From Mesaphorura yosii (taxonomy: Eukaryota > Arthropoda > Collembola > Poduromorpha > Tullbergiidae), in the NCBI GenBank assembly GCA_009869945.1, contig WIXG01000095.1, forward strand, positions 62,001 to 126,000: a DNA stretch of 64,000 nucleotides, written 5' to 3'. The notes beneath the pieces were generated by a model, which worked only from the letters and a program-made list of their open reading frames with translations, did not search any database and was not told the DNA's origin. The position numbers were made by a program, and so were the translations under genes. Position 1 is the first letter of the stretch. Every line of letters starts with the position of its first letter. Below are positions 41,442 through 51,748 of the stretch, one piece after another.

Positions 41442-43114
41442 ATGGAGAACTTAAACTCGAGTCCAAAGCCCTTTGACCTAGATGACGAGTACGACGATGT
41501 CGAAATCCTTTCTAGACTTCCTGGCCGACAAAAACTGAAGACTTCATTTAATTTCCAGTAAGGCAAAACCTTTCGAGCTTGAAGCGAAGGCAAAATGTGA
41601 AATTCATTCATGTGTTTTGTGTTCATACTATTAGGGATTTCTTGGATAATCAAGAAGGACAGTTCGAGGTTGATACAATGACTCAAGACCAAGATTTCGA
41701 CCAGACTCTTGATGCAGAGGATAGCGTCCCTCTTGAGAAACCAAGATCGAAGATTCTGGGAAATTGTAATTTCAGGAACATAAAGGTCGAAGCTGTCACT
41801 GATGATGACGCAGAATTGATGTTTGCCAATTTTAACAAATTGGCAGAAAGAATGACAAACTTGACTGAGGACGGTGGTATAAAGAAAAAGGTGAGAATAA
41901 TTCTCCCGTCAGCAGCGAGAAAAATACTTAGGAAATTGTTGTATTAATTTACAGATCGACAGAGCTGGACAGAAAGGAAGATTTCCTCCGCAAAATTCAA
42001 AAGTTTGGATATACTACACCGCTCTTTGTGAGATGTGGGATGAACCCATTGATAAGGTCGACAGGAGCTCCAAGCCCAGGATGTTCAGACTTGGGCGCGG
42101 AGAAGTGCTTCCTGCTTTAGATATTGGTGTTGCCTCCATGGAGGTGAAAGAAGTTGCCAAATTTTTGGCTACCCCAGCTTATGCGTATGGAATGTTGGGG
42201 CTTGTTGAGCGTGTGCCGCCAAGTAAGAGGAAATCCCTTTCACGATGATGATAAGAATGTGAAAAAATATTGAAGCGAAGCGTAATGTAATTACTATTTA
42301 GACGCAACCATTTTATTCATCGTCGAGCTCCTGGAGTTTCAGGAACTTGCACCAAATGATTCCGTTTTCAACATGACACGCGAAGAACGCGCTCAAGTCA
42401 GTTTCGAAGACATAGAAAAGGCTGCTAGACAGATGAGAGTGGATGGAAACCGATATTATAAAGATCAAAATTGGGACGGTGCAATTTCCAAGTAAAAGTA
42501 TAAACCCTTTTCCGCACGAAATATTTTAATCACGTTACATGTCTTGGCAGATACCGTAAAGGAGTGAAAGTACTTGATCGATACGTTACCGTCGAGAAAG
42601 CGATTGACAGGAAACGGAATGATATGCTCTTCGTGCTTTATACTAATTTGGCTCAATGCTATCTAAACAGCGAAGAATACCACAAAGCCGCGGAGACTGC
42701 AAAACTTGCAATAGATCTGCCACCTTATACAGAAGGGAACAAATGCAAAGCGTACTACAGGTTCGGATGATTCAGATCCTGTTTATCTTATAGCTTCTGC
42801 AATCGAAACGTGAATTTAACGTGTGCTACTTTATCCACAGGCAAGCAAAGGCTTATTTTCATTTGGGTCGCTTTGAAGAATCGGCACATTTGTGCAAAGA
42901 AGCGTTGAAACTCAAACCTAGTGACGTTGACATCCAATCTCTTTACGATCAGGTAAGAAATCGCAAAGTAAAAGCAAATTAATGAATATAGCATCATAAA
43001 GTCATAGTACTATTTTCCCTCTCGTATTCTCAGCTTTGGAAACGCCTCGAGGATGACAAAATAGTGGAAAAAGAATTGTCGAAGAAAATGATGGCTCGCT
43101 TAACCTTGGAATGA
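41442..43114 (+). CDS. shu: FKBP6/shutdown-like co-chaperone (degenerate FKBP domain plus TPR)
   Basis: Seven coding exons: 41442-41557, 41635-41890, 41955-42222, 42302-42491, 42551-42760, 42841-42952 and 43034-43114, all with GT-AG introns and continuous phase, about 410 residues. The N-terminus is acidic. The FKBP-like domain lies at about residues 120-230 (KVWIYYTALCEM, PRMFRLGRGEVLPALDIGVASM, FLATPAYAYGMLG, VPPNATILFIVELLEF). Three TPR units follow (RQMRVDGNRYYKDQNWDGAI, LYTNLAQCYLNSEEYHKAAE, RQAKAYFHLGRFEESAHLCK). The order matches vertebrate FKBP6 and Drosophila Shutdown, which load piRNAs into Piwi proteins together with Hsp90 in germ cells. As in that family, the prolyl isomerase pocket is altered; the usual GWE segment reads PAL here. 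The role is inferred from the family. Confidence 0.85.
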
Positions 43115-43307
43115 GAAATGACACGACGAGTATTTCTGTAAATATAGTAGGTACTATGGCCCATTAATGTGGTTATGGTGGTGATGGCGGTCAGGGGTGG
43201 CACTGGATATATATCCGATAGATTTCGAGTGATATTTTTGATATTTCCATATTTTGGCTTAAAATGATTACCAACGAGCTTTAAAGCATTTTGCGCATGT
43301 TTTCGGG

Positions 43308-43365
43308 AAAATATCAAAAATATCACGATATTTTCGCGAAAATATCGTGATATTTTTGATATTTT
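43308..43365. repeat. 58-bp perfect palindrome
   Basis: Each 29-base arm is the exact reverse complement of the other, with no spacer. The left arm starts AAAATATCAAAAATATCACG and the centre is TTCGCGAA. Symmetry stops immediately outside, with G on both sides at 43307 and 43366. It could form a cruciform or an RNA hairpin if transcribed as FKBP6 3' flank. Confidence 0.9.
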
Positions 43366-43704
43366 GAAACACGCCCAAAAGTACGAAAAGTTGAAATTTT
43401 CGGCAGAATAAGGAAGGGATGACAATAAATATCGAAAAGTTGTCAGTGTGGTGGCCCCAAGTTCTCGCTGATATGACTACCCCCATCCTACCCGGCAGAC
43501 CACCCCCAGTGGGTCCATTGATATGACGATAATTAAGTAATTTTTTGACTTTAGTTAACTACTGTGTAGAGCCCATTTAGTTAACCAACTTGGAAAAAAA
43601 GTGAAGGAGGGTACATTTCACTTTAAAAATACTCATTTCAAAGTAGCTATTATAGTGAATAAGTTAACTATGGTTTTCAACGTAAAAATCGTATACAGCG
43701 ACGT

Positions 43705-43710
43705 TTTATT
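43705..43710 (-). promoter_or_regulatory. Candidate poly(A) signal AATAAA of the CIP2A-like gene
   Basis: TTTATT on +, that is AATAAA on -, lies about 150 bases beyond the stop codon at 43856. It is the nearest canonical signal I found. Confidence 0.45.
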
Positions 43711-43855
43711 ATACTAATGAACCGTTTAAGGATCAAAGTAAGGTTACAGATTAAAAAGTTACGAGTTCTGTTTAGGGTTACTTCTAATTCTTACCATTTA
43801 TGTTACAGAAATACAAATTCGTTGCCATTTTTTAAGATTCCTTCTTAAAAATATA

Positions 43856-46800
43856 TTACGGATTACCCAGAAGCCCTCCAAATGTATTATTTCCAAGAAC
43901 CCCACGAATTGTGTTTACTACTTTTATCTGCTGCTCCAATTGAGAACGAGAATTGATGAGCTCCTTCTTCTTTGCAGCAACTTCTTGCTCCAACTCGGAA
44001 CATTTGGATTTTGAAGCTTCAAGTTCCTGCAGCAAATATTCGAAATCAATTAAGTTATAGTTCTATTAATATTTTAACTTGTAACGTAATTTAATAATCT
44101 TGTCACTGACCGCCTTTGTCTTATTCAGCGATTTTGTCAAGCTCTTTGTCTCGTCTCGTAAAGTGTTCGCACTACCGAGTGCGGCATCCTTTTCTTCTGT
44201 GATCGCTGTATGTGCAATATTTTTGTTTAATAAACCCGACTACTAATTGCAATTGCATCAAATATGATTCTGAGAGTTCCACGTACCTTCAATATCATTT
44301 TCCAGCTTCTTCAATGCATTTTCTTTTTCTTGGAGGGATTTATTGAGTGCAGCAATAGATTTTTTCTCTGACGATAATTCCGCCTTCAATCTTAGTATTT
44401 CCTGCAGAATAACAAAGTTAAGCCTTCAAATCTCACAATTTAGACAACTCTAAGAATTTTACTTGCCTTTTGAGATGCTGAGTTAATAGTTTTAGATTCC
44501 ACCTCCGCCTTTTCGATTTTACTCTGCAATACAACCATTTCCTCTCCAGTTTGCTCCTTTTCTAGTAGCAAGTTGTTCATCACTACCCTCTGCTTCTTTA
44601 TCTGAAATCGGTGTGGAGACGTAATGTAATCTAGACCTTCAGATATTTCAACTGACGTTAATCAATCAGAAAATGTGTTTGCTTACGAGGGAATTGAGAG
44701 ACTTGTTGGCAGTCTTTGATTCAATAACTTGAGTATTCATCGATGCAAGTTCCTGCTCAAGCATCTCTTGATTCAGCTGATAACACGATATAATAGTACT
44801 CAATGATTGCTCTCCTTCCTTATTTTTCTGAATGAAATACGGAAAAGGGAATTGTGATCATCAGCATTCAATACTTCAAACTAATTCTCATTTCCTTTCT
44901 TACTTTCGTCATCTCCTCAAACTCTTCCACGGCATTTACCGAGCGAATCACATCATGAATGCGCTTTACTCCTGCATGGGATCCGAGTACCGCATCATTT
45001 TCTGTAGGCGGGATCTCACCATTCCCATGTTTTCGCAGGGCTACGATGTTCTTGGAAATTGCAGGGAGGCTACAAATTGAACATGAAATGCTAATAAAAT
45101 GGTGCTAAAGTATAACCTGAACGTAAGTGGTGCGGTACACCTACCTATTGTTGGCAAATCCGACTGAGCCAATGACAACCAATGCCTTCGAGACGATGTT
45201 CTCGTCACCCTTTTGTACACATTTCGCCACATGCAACGAAATATCCGGAACACTCATAAGCTGCATCATTAAATCAAAGATAGGGACATCTCTTGTGTAT
45301 TGAGCCATTAGGAACAGAATTTCAATAATGCAAGTCGACCGCTGTGATAGGCCTGGGCCCTTTGAACCGACCGAGCTTGTCAAGTTCTGAATTATGCGTT
45401 TTATTGAATCAGTCTTCAGTCGTTGCCGGATCTTTTCTGAGAAACCTTGCTGTTTGGCGAGGGTGGAAAACTAGATAGAAACAAAGTAAGGTCTGAAACG
45501 GAACAGTGTACCATAACTTCTGGCATGAGAATTTACCAAACGAAGTGTAAGCTCTAATCCCTCCATGTTCCAGGGTGATAGGTCACTCGGAACGAGCTCT
45601 ATTTTGTTCAATGCCTTTTGAAGACGCATTTCTACATCTTTATAGTTTTGTCGATTCAGACCTTCCACCTCCACTTTGTCCAGCTGTTCAGCAACATGCA
45701 CATAAAATTTTAAATATGCTTTTAGTGTAGCAGTAGCAGATACATCAAAGTTCTGCATGAATAGTTTTCCGGCTATTTCCAATCCCGCCTGGAAAAGACA
45801 AATGGACAAATCATTTTAAAATTTCCGAACTCCTTTAGTTAGTATAATTTTGATGTACCAGATATGATTTCAACATGTTCCCCATTGGAATAAATGACGG
45901 TAGTGCCGAGATAAGCAAGTGAAGAATACCACTCTCGCAGGCTTCATTAAGAGCCTCTTTTCTAGGTTTGACAAATGCTGCCAGGTTTGTTATGATATCT
46001 TCCACAAGCTGGAAATAGGCGATTTTTCCTTGCGTCAGCAATTTAGATTCGTCACAAGCAGCATCGTTTATCAACGGAGATTCACATTTGTCGTAAATAG
46101 ATTTGAATTTGAATGAGACTGAGCACATCTGGTCACTTATGGCTTCTAAAAAAGTTGCACACTTCTCCTGGTAAGCATGAGTGTGTTCGTAGTTTTTGAA
46201 CAATTGTTGGAGAATCAATATCACCATTTCGTATCCTAAAATGTGAAACAAATCCATTAGCTGCATTTTCTTTTTTTCTTTTCATATGCTTATGCTTACT
46301 ACTACTACACTGTATCTTACCTGGAACGAAATCAACTGGCCGAATACTAGATGTCACTAAAAGTAGAAAATGACCGATAAGAATGTCTTGAAGACCGTAG
46401 GCTTCTGCGTCTCTATTCAACCGTGTTCTGAGCTTCTTCCAGATTGTTTTGCTCCTGGCGTTTTCGTGACCTACCAGGACACAACTGACGTTTCTTCGGC
46501 AAAGATTAATGAGAATTTGAAGAGTGAGGTAGCAGTTGTTCGGCATATCACCAGAAGTGTCAATGAACGTGTACAAGTGGTCGAAGAGCTTGTACAAATA
46601 GGGTGCTTTCCATGAGATGACCAAATCCTTCGTTAGCAGTTTGATACATGTCAACACGAGAGTAAGGTCTCCTGGAATCATGGCAGGGTTGAGGACATCA
46701 GTCATTACTTGAACCATTCCATAATTGTCACGCAACATTTCGCACAGATTTTCATTCTGGGCAACTTCCGTTGTAAGCTCGACAATTGCACGCAGTGTAG

Positions 46801-47340
46801 GATTCAAATTCCCCAGCATGTACCCAGGCGGAACTAAAAATCTATTCAAAATGTATTGAAGATTCTCGAAGGTATCACTGACAAAAGCGTCATTGTACAT
46901 TCGCGTCTGTCTCCGCTGTTGAAACTCCTCCAGGAATTCCTACAAAATGTACGGATCAGAAATTAAAATCCATTTTTTAACCCAAGAGAAATGTGCAAGT
47001 TTATAATTTACTCACGGCTAAGCAAATGTCAATTTCGTGTGCGATGTCCAAACTCCATGCATTTTTCTTTCTAACTTCTTCACACAGGAGATGAAACTTT
47101 TTCTGAATTATCACTAACGCCGGTGAGACAGACACGCTGATGTCGGAACTTGTAGAAGAATTGCTTACGTTCGTTCCATTCGCATTCGGAGGGTCTATCT
47201 GCAACTACGAAATGTCGGGGTTACGAATTACACACTGACAAGCTCAACTTTTGTTAAGAAATGAAATTGACCCTATTCCTTATCCTTAATTGATAACTTA
47301 CCCTTCGGGAGGAGCTAGCAGTGCTGGTTCTCGGCATCAT
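43856..47340 (-). CDS. CIP2A: CIP2A-like armadillo-repeat and coiled-coil protein
   Basis: Twelve exons, all in phase: 47340-47302, 47204-47016, 46939-46321, 46235-45859, 45788-45537, 45470-45145, 45069-44904, 44827-44687, 44601-44467, 44401-44287, 44205-44111 and 44026-43856, giving about 874 residues. Human CIP2A has 905. The N-terminal two thirds is helical and armadillo-like. The segment with CIKLLTKDL, then LTLQILINLCRRNVS, aligns with the CIP2A block containing LLANLCRHNLS. From about residue 640 on it is a coiled coil rich in Lys, Glu and Gln. It ends in a short Gly-rich tail (VVNTIRGVLGNNTFGG), comparable to the end of CIP2A. CIP2A binds B56-type PP2A subunits and, with TOPBP1, mitotic DNA breaks. 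The intron 44466-44402 uses a GC donor (AAG|GCAAGT). The second exon has two in-frame acceptors 6 bases apart (47204 or 47198). Alternative: another armadillo/coiled-coil tether. Confidence 0.6.
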
Positions 47341-48177
47341 TGTTGTACTCTCTTCAGACCTTCAGCAAATTCAGGATCAAGACACAAAGAGCGGTGCGGT
47401 GATGAGACAGAGGTTAAATGTATAAATCCAAAGCACTTGAGCTTCGCTAGTGAACGTAGAAATGAAACTGCCAGTACTGTCAACTGTCGAGTGATAACGC
47501 GATGTTGAAGGCACTAAAACAACCAAAATTAGATTGCGAATCGAAGTATTTCTCCAAAGACAAGCGTCAAGTTTTAACTCGACAGGAGCGTTTCCTTCCT
47601 CTAAATGCAAGAAAGGTTAACGGCACACAAAGACTTTTGCCGCGTTCTCTTATGAAAGTTTCTGACAATGCTTTTTACAGCTAAGCACAACAGCGTAGTT
47701 CATTTCAGAAAAAAGCATACACAGGCACGAAGTCAACGTTCAATCTTTTATTGGGAGGTTTCGGAGCATTTCTTGGAAATATTCATATTGGGACGTCTTT
47801 GATTGTTCATGCAAAAGTCTGATCATGCTAATTGGAATCGGAAAAGGGGAATCGACACGAACACGAGGCGTAAAAATCTATCTTCAATAATAGGTTGGAT
47901 TGCTCGAACGCCGAAGTTCTTACAAGTCTCCATTGAATTGTAGCCATTATTCTTCATACTCAGATTTTATTTAACTTAACACGTACAATTGGTACAGACT
48001 CGTTTTACGTTTTGTCGAGACTACGTCATAGCGTGTACCAAGAATGCTGTCTGCTTCATTTTATTTGATTCTTCTAAAAGCTAAATTAATTTTTTTTAAA
48101 TAATAACGTTCTGAGTGAATACAGACTAGGGGTCGCCTTCTGTTTCTTCGCACTGAGTCCAGTGAAATTAGAATGCC
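47341..48177. other. Spacer: CIP2A-like 5' flank and allatostatin-C 3'UTR
   Basis: No further gene was seen. On the - strand AATAAA occurs at 48065-48060, about 113 bases after the allatostatin-C stop, and again near 47971 and 47752, so the neuropeptide transcript could end at any of these. Confidence 0.45.
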
Positions 48178-48743
48178 CTACTTTCTGAAGCAAGCGATTG
48201 GATTGAAGAAGCACTTCCGATACGAATGGTTTTGTCTCTTCGTGTTGTCACCAGTGTAGAAGCGTTTGGACCACGCCGACATTGGAAAACGGTTTCCGAG
48301 AGGAGTACTGGGCTCCCGGACAATGCTGTTAAGTAAAGCAAAGTTTCTTAAAGCTATCGCTGGTAGTAGGGCCCTCATTTGCGAATCGTCATCGGCGTCG
48401 GCGACGCTTCTTAACTGACGAGACGCGACGAAACCGCTACCGCTCCAATCGTCCTGATCGTCTTGTCCTGCTTTCAGTTGATGTTCTAGCTGCTGTTCGT
48501 TGTCGCCAACGTTTGTCCCACTCCCATGGGTGGACACGGCCGAGAATTCCCCGTTGACCTAAAATGGCAATTTGATTTCGATTTCAAACGTGAACATGAA
48601 CAGGAATGATAAATCATAATATATTGAAATGTACGTTATGAAAATTGACTTACTGGTGATCCCTTTGCAATGTCTTGACTATTGCTGTAACCAGACAACC
48701 AGAAGATGGTCAGCGCAAGTATTAGAAAGCTGGATATCCCCAT
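48178..48743 (-). CDS. AstC: Allatostatin-C type neuropeptide precursor
   Basis: Two exons, 48743-48654 and 48558-48178, joined in phase 0 (ATCACCA|GTAAGT ... attttag|GTC), give 156 residues. Residues 1 to about 23 are a clear signal peptide (GISSFLILALTIFWLSGY). The precursor then runs through an acidic, Gln-rich spacer to two Lys-Arg sites (128-129 and 137-138). After the second comes QNHSYRKCFFNPIACF followed by a terminal Arg-Lys. The C-x6-C ring with FNPI and a Phe after the second Cys is the allatostatin-C hallmark (CYFNPISCF in insects). The first Gln could become pyroglutamate. Known action: secreted peptide on somatostatin-type receptors, inhibiting juvenile hormone synthesis and gut or heart muscle. 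No Gly follows, so there is no amidation. A possible second product is FYTGDNT. The trailing RK needs carboxypeptidase trimming. Confidence 0.9.
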
Positions 48744-48857
48744 TCTTGTGGATTTTAGATTGTTCGTGCCCGTAGACTTTTAGGACTTTTCTTCTTGGTT
48801 TCAAAGCTGACTTTCCGAATTCTACTGGGAGATTGATTTCGACACTCAAAATCACAG

Positions 48858-48866
48858 CCTTTTATA
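48858..48866 (-). promoter_or_regulatory. TATA box of the allatostatin-C gene
   Basis: The - strand reads TATAAAAGG here, about 115 bases before the ATG at 48743. Initiation about 30 bases downstream would leave a 5'UTR of about 90 bases. Strong TATA boxes are common for highly regulated neuropeptide genes. It was recognised by sequence only. Confidence 0.5.
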
Positions 48867-49519
48867 ATAGCAGACGAACTATGATATTTTGATGCACCAT
48901 GTACATATCGAAGAGATGGAACCTTGGAATTGGAATCCTGGAGCCACCACCATTCGTCAGAATAATACAATGAACAATACACCTCCATGATGCAAAACTT
49001 AAAAGAATTGTTGAATGCAGTTATTCAGCCGATTTCTTAAATGGGAGAAGCCAAGTTCACAGCTTTTAAGGCATTTGAAGTAATTTCCAGAAGTGCCTGA
49101 TTGTCTCTTTTTTCTTCCTCACCTCCACTTTCGATTTCCAGGAATGACTATTTACTTTCATTTCCTTTCGTCTCCAACTCCTGTCTGACTCTGAGTAAAG
49201 TGCAAACTAAAGATTCAATTTTCGTCGAGACCTTGCCTTTGTATGAATTTGATTAAGGAAAAGCCAATCTGTGAGATGTGTATGTAGGTGTACTGTGTAA
49301 TTTACTCAGTTAATACATCATTTTGATTAACTTGTAAAGAAAAATGGCACGGAGAAGCAAAGCAAAAATAGCAAAAAAGCAATTACTTAAGTGATATGAC
49401 GCAGACGAAATTGCGAAGCGAAAACGAAATCCCACGTCAATTTAGCTTGGAGCCTTGATTAGGACGATACACATTAGATTAAACAATTGGTTGATTAGCT
49501 TGGTTAAAATAAATCTCAG
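48867..49519. other. Spacer between allatostatin-C and BTB genes
   Basis: No gene, RNA or repeat was recognised. It contains the allatostatin-C upstream region and the 3' flank of the BTB gene; no canonical poly(A) signal was found close to the BTB stop. Confidence 0.4.
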
Positions 49520-51058
49520 TCATCCGAACAGTTGAAAGCAGATTTCGGGCAGCTGATCCAAATCCGTATCAACTTTCCCCTCTTTAATCCAGAACGTAAT
49601 CCGCTTATCAGTGCAGCAAGCCAGCTGGATACTGATTGGCTCGCTGGACTTGTAAAACGTCTCCTCGCCTTTGATGATGTATGAAATTGTGTAGTCGAGA
49701 TTCTTCTTGATTTCAAATGGCTTCGGAAGCTTCACGTGAAAGATGTCTTCCTCGAGATTGCAGGCAGTGCTGTCATCCTCAAACTCGTACAACAATTCAT
49801 CCATCTCGTAGTTGTAGATGCGGACACCGATTGTGAGCGTAATGTGAGGCTTGACTGAGCGGAAGAAGCCCAGACTCATCAGCCGGATGTTCTGATCGAC
49901 TTGAAACACCATATTTTGCCATTTGCGACCAAAGTCATAGCCGTGCCCCTTCAGGCGCTTGAAGATGTACGTGAAGATTTTACGCGAACGTGGTTGAGTG
50001 GAGAATTTGAGCTCTAGGGAGTCTTCCGAGCAGAGGCTACTCTCTCTCGACTCTCGTGCCGCAGCTGCAAGGTCGGGCGGAGTGCTCAAATATTTGTAGA
50101 CTTGCACTGTCTCCGGAAGCGGAAGAATGCTCTTGGACACGACTTGGACCGAGAAGTCTTCCAGAGACATGCACGGGAATCGAATCAGTGGAAGAATATT
50201 CTCCAGTGCCTCCGAAATGCTCGAGCGTCTTCGTTCGGCCAACTTTCTCTTCGTTTCTTCGCTGGAGTACGAGTCTTCATCTTCGGTTTCTTCCTCTCGT
50301 TTGGCGGCGCAGTGCTCCTCGCCCCATTTGTACACAGCATTAAACAGTTCCACTTCGTCAATATTGAGGTCATCACGTTTGGCAAAGTAAATGAGCTCAG
50401 ATTTGGTAAACTTTGAAAATTCGCCGACGCGAGCCAGGTTGCATGCCTTTGTGAGGATGAAATTCTCGGTGTGGCTCTCCAAGTCCGGCTCTTCAGCGAG
50501 GAGCGATGCCTGGTATATCTGCACCGCGTTGGTCTCGGTCGTGCTTGCCTTCAAGTGTGAGATGCACGAAAAAATCACGTGTGGGCAGATGTATTTCTTG
50601 GCGGTCAGCAGCAGCGCCAGCGTGTCGTCGACGGACACAGAACTCAGCGTCTTATTCACATTGTACATATTCTCCAGAAGCAATTTGATTATTTTCGGAT
50701 CGTCATCTGGCAAGTACAGTTCTTCATGTGTTAGACTTGCCTTCGTCGACGATGATGACGAGCTTGAGCGCGACCACCTCGAACTTAACATCGACTCAAA
50801 CACCGGCGAATGAAGGATGAGCAACAACCTGTGACACTCGAGCACTTCTTCCGTCGCCCCACTAACCAACATTACATCGGTGTACAACTGATTCTCAAAG
50901 AGGTACTTCCATTTCTCGTCTACCGTCTTGACCTCGAGCTGCCATGGACTCTGATTCTTGTTGCCGTTCCGTGAGAAAATCTGCCTCGCTCGGCTGCAGG
51001 AATTTGGCGGAGCAACAATCAAGTGCTCGCCGCTGCTGCTTGGAATCAATTCCCCCAT
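49520..51058 (-). CDS. BTB-BACK-PHR domain protein (BTBD1/2/3/6 family)
   Basis: A single uninterrupted frame encodes 512 residues from the first ATG (51058). The frame stays open upstream to 51157 but without ATG. The BTB domain spans about 50-165 (LYTDVMLV, CHRLLLILHSPVFESMLSS) and holds a Ser-rich insert (RWSRSSSSSSSTKAS). BACK covers about 175-300 (NILPLIRFPCMSLEDF) and holds a long acidic insert (KREEETEDEDSYSSEETKRK). The C-terminal PHR fold covers about 348-512 (FGRKWQNMVFQVDQNIRLMSLGFF as core; ends in EICFQLFG). This family works as substrate adaptors for Cullin-3 ubiquitin ligases; BTBD6/Lute controls neuronal differentiation. The lack of any intron, while every other confident gene here is split, suggests origin by retrocopy. 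Which paralog it matches cannot be decided by eye. Confidence 0.85.
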   Translation of the reverse strand: MGELIPSSSGEHLIVAPPNSCSRARQIFSRNGNKNQSPWQLEVKTVDEKWKYLFENQLYTDVMLVSGATEEVLECHRLLLILHSPVFESMLSSRWSRSSSSSSSTKASLTHEELYLPDDDPKIIKLLLENMYNVNKTLSSVSVDDTLALLLTAKKYICPHVIFSCISHLKASTTETNAVQIYQASLLAEEPDLESHTENFILTKACNLARVGEFSKFTKSELIYFAKRDDLNIDEVELFNAVYKWGEEHCAAKREEETEDEDSYSSEETKRKLAERRRSSISEALENILPLIRFPCMSLEDFSVQVVSKSILPLPETVQVYKYLSTPPDLAAAARESRESSLCSEDSLELKFSTQPRSRKIFTYIFKRLKGHGYDFGRKWQNMVFQVDQNIRLMSLGFFRSVKPHITLTIGVRIYNYEMDELLYEFEDDSTACNLEEDIFHVKLPKPFEIKKNLDYTISYIIKGEETFYKSSEPISIQLACCTDKRITFWIKEGKVDTDLDQLPEICFQLFG

Positions 51059-51748
51059 TCTCACGCCCACTGAATCAGCGACAGTCGAAATAATGGGAGC
51101 CACCACTGCTTTGAAATGCGAAATGCAGCACCTGATTCGATTCTGACTCGCTGACACACTGACACTCAGACACTCAACTGACTGACTCGACCAGTCTAGC
51201 GTTCAATGTCTAACGTGCATGTGGCTGCCACGAATTGAAATTGAGGTGTTTAAATCTTGCATCTCCATCTTCATCATCTTCTATAAATAGAATTCTTCCG
51301 AAGCCATTTGCATCAAGAACATGTGCGAATGAGTATGTGAAATCCACCAAATGTTTATACGACAGCATGTAGTACTAAAAATATCAAAGTGTCCATGTTC
51401 AAGACAAGAGGACTGTGCATAAAGTAGAAAAAACGAGAGACTGTCGACGTCGACTCTTCTGGATGTCATTATTCTTTTCCAGGGTCATGTTTTGATCTCT
51501 TCCACTGTTGATAAATGTATCGTAAATTATGCAATTGGACACACACCACAAGAAAATTAGCTGCGGCGGGCCAAGGACACGGTCGATTTGATCTCAGACG
51601 ATTTACAGGGCGGCGTCCGTGCTTAATCAAGTTTGTCATCCATCCTCATTTGGATCAGGATCTTGAATTCAATGCCGTGTCGAAGGAACAACACGCAGTT
51701 GGCGTTGGCATTAGCTGCTGCATAATTTAAATGGGAGCTTGCTTTACA
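51059..51748. other. Upstream region of the BTB gene, no other gene found
   Basis: It contains short ACTGACTGACTC-like repeats (about 51150-51190) and a CTATAAATAG word at 51281-51290. A 71-codon frame at 51515-51730 (+) has no recognisable feature and is not annotated as a gene. Confidence 0.4.

Larger units (their letters stand above)
43115..43855. repeat. Tail-to-tail spacer with an AT-rich inverted-repeat element
   Basis: The spacer separates the convergent FKBP6-like and CIP2A-like genes. Between about 43190 and 43480 it holds repeated GATATTTTTGATATTT-like words, a GGATATATATCC palindrome (43205-43216) and a 58-bp perfect palindrome (43308-43365). The texture differs from both neighbours and looks like a dispersed non-coding element (MITE-like). 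No terminal repeats or target duplication could be confirmed. AATAAA occurs at 43424-43429 on +, possibly used by the FKBP6-like gene. Confidence 0.4.

Noticed and set aside
43030-43486. Minus-strand frames over the FKBP6 3' end and the repeat
   Set aside because: They translate the GATATTTT-type repeats and the antisense of an FKBP6 exon; no protein signature.
51059-51157. N-terminal extension of the BTB protein by 33 residues
   Set aside because: The frame is open but has no ATG; it would need a GTG start, which is not expected in an animal gene.
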